A stretch of 8,885 nt of DNA from NCBI GenBank assembly GCA_030044455.1, contig JASHVU010000241.1, forward strand, positions 1 through 8,885, given 5' to 3'. Below are positions 5,998 to 8,885 of the stretch, one piece after another. This stretch comes from Acidobacteriaceae bacterium. Its GTDB lineage: Bacteria; Acidobacteriota; Terriglobia; Terriglobales; Acidobacteriaceae. A program made the position numbers and the translations under genes. The notes below the pieces were generated by a model. That model was not told where the DNA came from. It searched no databases and saw only the letters and a program-made list of their open reading frames with translations. Numbering within the stretch: the stretch's first letter is position 1; each line of letters starts with the position of its first letter.

Positions 5998-7313
5998 GCG
6001 ATCGCTTCGACCTTCTGGTGGTCGGCGCGGGCCCCGCGGGGATTGCGGCGGCGGCGAGCGCCGCGGATCGAGGACTGCGCGTGGGGTTGGTGGACGACAA
6101 CCCTGCACCCGGCGGTCAGATTTGGCGCAGTGGTGCCACTCAGCCTGCCGCCGCGCGCAAGCTGCTTGCCAAACTCGATGCAACACCAGTGCAGCGGTTA
6201 CAGGGTTGGCGCGTCTTCGACTCTCCCGAGCGCGGCGTGCTGCGCGCGGAAAGCGAGAATGCATGCAGGAAGCTGGTTTATAGAAGTCTTATTCTTGCCA
6301 CCGGAGCGCGGGAACGCTTTTTGCCGTTTCCCGGGTGGACGCTGCCCAATGTGATGGGCGCAGGCGGCCTGGATGCGATGGTTCGAGGCGGGCTGCCGAT
6401 TCGAGATAAGCGCATCGTAGTGGCCGGAACCGGTCCTTTGCTGCTGGCGGTAGCGGCACACCTGGCGCGAAAGGGCGCGAAAATCGTCGCCATCTGCGAG
6501 CAGGCTTCCTTGCGGCAACTCGTTTCCCTGGCCGCGCACCTGCTCAACCAGCCTGCAAAACTTTTGCAGGGAATCGAATATAGCGCGGCCACATTTGGCA
6601 CAAGGTTTTACACCAGTTGCTGGCCGGCAGCAGCGAATGGCAACGAAAAGCTTGAATCGGTGACCCTGGAGAGGGACGGAAAGCGCTGGGACGAGCGTTG
6701 CGACTACCTGGCGTGCGGATACCATCTGACACCCAACCTGGAATTGCCGGCGTTGCTCGGCTGCAATATCGACGATGGCTTCGTGGCGACCGACGAGCTG
6801 CAGCGAACCTCGGTTCAGGATGTCTTCTGCGCCGGCGAGCCCACCGGAATTGGCGGGGTGGAACTGGCGCTGCTGGAGGGACAGATTGCTGGATTGGCGG
6901 CTGCGGGCAGAACCGAAGAAGCGAAGAAGCTCGTCCCGCGCAGGCGACGCAACCTCGGATTCGTTCGCGCTCTGCGCGACGCTACCGCTCTGGACCTGAG
7001 ACTGAGAACACTGGCTTCCGATTCAACTCTCGTCTGCCGCTGCGAAGATGTTTCATTTGGCGCGTTGCGCGCGCAGTCGAGTTGGCGCGATGCGAAGTTG
7101 CACACTCGTTGCGGCATGGGTCCATGCCAGGGACGCATCTGCGGCTCGGCCACGGAGTTTCTCTTCGGTTGGAGTGCGGTTTCACCCCAATCCGGCGTCC
7201 GCCCTCCAATCTTTCCAGCCCGGGTTTCCAGCCTTTCGCATCCCGGCAAGATTAACGTGCCGGCTGCGAGCCAGGCGCCGCCAATCGCGATCAATCATAA
7301 GCAGTCTCATTGA
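5994..7313 (+). CDS. FAD/NAD(P)-binding oxidoreductase with C-terminal BFD-type [2Fe-2S] domain (HcnB/OoxA/LhpE-like)
   Basis: The protein has 439 residues from the ATG in the ATGA overlap; GGAGG (5979-5983) lies ten bases upstream. The frame is open further upstream to an ATG at 5913, but that would read through the [2Fe-2S] gene, and the FAD fold starts only here. Domains: FAD Rossmann motif GAGPAG (11-16) with the PGGQIWR block (39-45) of this family; LATGARER (101-108) followed by PGWTLPNVMGAGG (113-125); second nucleotide-binding motif VAGTGPLL (143-150); FAD-closing segment VFCAGEPTGIGG (277-288). The BFD-type cluster region has CRCEDV (C348, C350) and CGMGPCQGRICG (C373, C378, C383), then the usual RPPIFP tail (403-408). 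It is the flavoprotein electron-transfer subunit of HCN synthase, opine oxidase and D-hydroxyproline dehydrogenase-type complexes. All key motifs are present, so it looks functional. The exact substrate of the complex is inferred from the neighbouring remnant only. Confidence 0.9.
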   Translation: MSDRFDLLVVGAGPAGIAAAASAADRGLRVGLVDDNPAPGGQIWRSGATQPAAARKLLAKLDATPVQRLQGWRVFDSPERGVLRAESENACRKLVYRSLILATGARERFLPFPGWTLPNVMGAGGLDAMVRGGLPIRDKRIVVAGTGPLLLAVAAHLARKGAKIVAICEQASLRQLVSLAAHLLNQPAKLLQGIEYSAATFGTRFYTSCWPAAANGNEKLESVTLERDGKRWDERCDYLACGYHLTPNLELPALLGCNIDDGFVATDELQRTSVQDVFCAGEPTGIGGVELALLEGQIAGLAAAGRTEEAKKLVPRRRRNLGFVRALRDATALDLRLRTLASDSTLVCRCEDVSFGALRAQSSWRDAKLHTRCGMGPCQGRICGSATEFLFGWSAVSPQSGVRPPIFPARVSSLSHPGKINVPAASQAPPIAINHKQSH

Positions 7314-7386
7314 GGTGGCACGGCGTAATGTGCGTGTAAGGCCTCCGCTGCCATTTTGTGCTGCCTTGGTGGGAAAGGAAAATACC

Positions 7387-7434
7387 ATGCCGCCAAATGC
7401 GTATGAAACGCTGGCAGACTATGCCGAACCGTGA
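7387..7434 (+). CDS. Possible 15-residue ORF with a ribosome binding site; unrecognised
   Basis: ATG at 7387 is preceded by an AAAGGAAAA-type purine run, a credible Shine-Dalgarno sequence. It encodes MPPNAYETLADYAEP before TGA. I do not recognise it. It lies 73 bases after the oxidoreductase stop and could be a short peptide, the leftover start of a lost operon gene, or chance. The same frame runs upstream into the oxidoreductase gene, but that part looks like a shadow frame. Confidence 0.2.
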   Translation: MPPNAYETLADYAEP

Positions 7435-7442
7435 GCCAGGTG

Positions 7443-7448
7443 TATACT
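7443..7448 (+). promoter_or_regulatory. Candidate -10 element for the GloVer repeat gene
   Basis: TATACT matches TATAAT at five of six positions and lies about 67 bases before the ATG at 7515. That would give a leader of about 60 bases carrying the AGGAGA site. No good -35 sequence is visible 16-18 bases upstream, so the call rests on the -10 and on its position in a 200-base intergenic region. Confidence 0.32.
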
Positions 7449-7503
7449 TGCCCCGATTTTTAAGTCAGGAAACAGATTCCGGATCATAGCAAAACGCACT
7501 CCC

Positions 7504-7509
7504 AGGAGA
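7504..7509 (+). promoter_or_regulatory. Shine-Dalgarno AGGAGA fixing the start at 7515
   Basis: AGGAGA ends five bases before ATG 7515. The following codons give a basic N-terminus and hydrophobic core of a signal peptide, which confirms this start. Confidence 0.75.
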
Positions 7510-7514
7510 ATCCA

Positions 7515-8780
7515 ATGACCAGACCCAGGTTATCGAGAGTGCTCCCGTTTGTAGCATTCTTCTGCGTTGCGATGATTGACTGTCGGGCGCAAAACTTTAC
7601 CACTCTGCTCACCTTCGACGGCGACAATGGCGCTAATCCGAAATCTGTCACTCTTGTGCAGGCCGTTGACGGAAGCTTGTACGGAACCACCTCCAGCGGA
7701 GGCTCCACTGTCAACTGTTCCGGCGGCTGCGGCACAATCTTCAAGATCGGCCTGGACGGCAAGCTCACAACGCTGCACAATTTTTGCGACCAACCCGACT
7801 GCACCGAAGGATTGAACCCTCAAGCCGGTCTCATTCAAGCCGGGGACGGAAATTTCTACGGCACAACTTTGGGCGGCGGCGCCCACTTAGGCAATGGCAC
7901 AGTTTTTAGAATGACGCCATTGGGTACGGTCACCACCATTTACAGCTTTTGCGCAATGCAAAACTGCACCGATGGCTATTCTCCCAATGCAGCTCTGGTT
8001 CAAGGCGCTGACGGTGACCTCTACGGGACCACATCGGGAGGCGGGACCAAAGACAGCGGCACCATTTTCAAAACGACACCCGTGGGCGAGCTGACTACTC
8101 TCTACAGCTTTTGCACGAAACCGGACTGCGCCGACGGTTCCAACCCCGTCGCCGAGCTGACACAGGGCGCCGATGGCAGTCTCTACGGGATGACCTCACA
8201 GGGCGGCACAGGCAGCGGCACCATTTTCAAAATCACGTCCTCCGGCGTGCTCACCACCATTTACACCTTCTGTTCAAAAGCACAATGCACCGATGGCGGC
8301 AATCCGAAAGGTGGGCTTATCCAGGCCGCGGACGGCAACTTCTACGGCACCACGTTTTCAGGAGGAAGCAGAAATGCGGGCACAGTCTTTACAGTCACTG
8401 CTCAGGGTGCTCTGACCACTCTGTTCGGCTTTTGTACAGGCTGCGTGGAAGGAGCCTCACCCTACTCCACACTGGCGCAAGACACTGACGGAAGCTTCTA
8501 TGGCACTGCATACTACGGCGGAGCGACAGGACAGGGAACCGCTTTTAAAGTTACGCCGCCGCCCAAAGTGGCGCCGCCGGGGAAAGTGAAACCAACCTGG
8601 AAAATCACCACGGTCCATAGCTTCGGCGGCAGTGATGCTTACCCAATCGCCGCCCTGATGCAGGCCAAAGATGGAAACGTCTATGGCGTAACCTTCAACG
8701 GCGGAAGCAGCCCCAAGTGTCTCAACTCCGGAGGCTGTGGCACTGTTTTCCGTCTCTCCGCGGGTCTGGCCGGTAAGTGA
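7515..8780 (+). CDS. Secreted GloVer tandem-repeat protein (seven repeats)
   Basis: The protein has 421 residues. Residues 1-26 look like a Sec signal peptide (TRPRLSR, hydrophobic VLPFVAFFCVAM, probable cleavage after CRA); the region before C23 is not a lipobox. The rest is seven copies of the GloVer repeat (TIGR03803 type) of about 50-60 residues. Each has TT.Y.F, DG..P...L.Q..DG..YGTT..GG...GT.FK.T..G, starting near residues 28, 85, 140, 194, 247, 301 and 365. Repeats 2-5 carry FC-x4-C, repeat 6 carries FC-x2-C, and repeats 1 and 7 lack this pair but carry a different one (C68/C72 and C402/C408, in SGGCGT). A Pro/Lys-rich stretch (348-361) separates repeats 6 and 7. Repeat length and number suggest a beta-propeller-like extracellular fold, which is inference; biochemical function is unknown. 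No C-terminal sorting tail or transmembrane anchor follows. The 105 bases after the stop hold no feature I can support. Confidence 0.87.
   Translation: MTRPRLSRVLPFVAFFCVAMIDCRAQNFTTLLTFDGDNGANPKSVTLVQAVDGSLYGTTSSGGSTVNCSGGCGTIFKIGLDGKLTTLHNFCDQPDCTEGLNPQAGLIQAGDGNFYGTTLGGGAHLGNGTVFRMTPLGTVTTIYSFCAMQNCTDGYSPNAALVQGADGDLYGTTSGGGTKDSGTIFKTTPVGELTTLYSFCTKPDCADGSNPVAELTQGADGSLYGMTSQGGTGSGTIFKITSSGVLTTIYTFCSKAQCTDGGNPKGGLIQAADGNFYGTTFSGGSRNAGTVFTVTAQGALTTLFGFCTGCVEGASPYSTLAQDTDGSFYGTAYYGGATGQGTAFKVTPPPKVAPPGKVKPTWKITTVHSFGGSDAYPIAALMQAKDGNVYGVTFNGGSSPKCLNSGGCGTVFRLSAGLAGK
7596..8768 (+). repeat. Seven GloVer protein repeats
   Basis: Seven in-frame copies are recognised by the recurring DG..YG.T..GG....GT.F core. 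Copies 2-5 are the most alike, for example TTIYSFC and TTLYSFC with C(T/A)DG following. Copies 1 and 7 share the SGGCGT(I/V)F insertion and lack the FC-x4-C pair, so the two ends of the array resemble each other more than the middle. Confidence 0.85.
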
Positions 8781-8885
8781 AAATCCGGCGTAAAGGGTGC
8801 CTGCCGGCTGCCCCGGTCGTGCCACTGGAGTAAGATCGACGCCACCATGACACATTGATTCATTCCTCAGTAGCAGTTTCAACAC

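Noticed and set aside
5635..6264. Long minus-strand ORF (209 codons) across the redox genes
   Set aside because: It is a shadow of well-supported + strand genes with family motifs; its translation is Arg/Ser/Pro-rich with no recognisable domain.
7411..7426. Sigma-54 (-24/-12) promoter in TGGCAGACTATGCC
   Set aside because: The GG-to-GC distance is two bases too short, and the -12 element is poor.

Overview
The window is about 8.9 kb of moderately GC-rich bacterial DNA with every supported gene on the + strand. Its style is that of soil Acidobacteriota (Terriglobia-like). The signs are a very long Ig-like repeat protein with an RRRK plus hydrophobic plus GCG segment near its C-terminus, an outer-membrane barrel with the 'GPIL.DR..TIGKGK..IGF' block, and a GloVer tandem-repeat secreted protein. 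The taxonomic call is an inference from protein style; no rRNA or other marker is present.

Layout. (1) 1-3958: the 3' part of a giant surface protein, open at the window edge, with nine Ig-like domains followed by two further Cys-paired modules; the last module is interrupted by two hydrophobic segments. (2) 3969-4004: a nested hairpin. (3) 4036-5328: a secreted beta-barrel of the Phenol_MetA_deg/transporter type. (4) 5553-7313: a tightly overlapping trio. It begins with a 66-codon in-frame chimera that joins the first codons of a proline racemase/4-hydroxyproline epimerase-like gene to the last codons of a DadA/LhpB-like FAD amine oxidase. A small [2Fe-2S] subunit and an FAD/NAD(P) oxidoreductase with a C-terminal BFD-type [2Fe-2S] domain follow. 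(5) 7314-7514: a short intergenic region with a possible 15-codon ORF and a promoter-like -10. (6) 7515-8780: a secreted protein made of seven GloVer repeats.

How the genes fit together. The redox trio resembles a hydroxyproline catabolic operon (4-hydroxyproline 2-epimerase plus a heteromeric D-hydroxyproline dehydrogenase of the LhpBEF type) from which the epimerase and the catalytic oxidase have been removed by one in-frame deletion. The two electron-transfer subunits remain intact and translationally coupled behind the scar. This deletion scar is the most unusual thing in the window. The other genes are extracytoplasmic structural proteins with no obvious metabolic link to the trio.

No rRNA, tRNA, CRISPR array, insertion sequence or transposase was seen.
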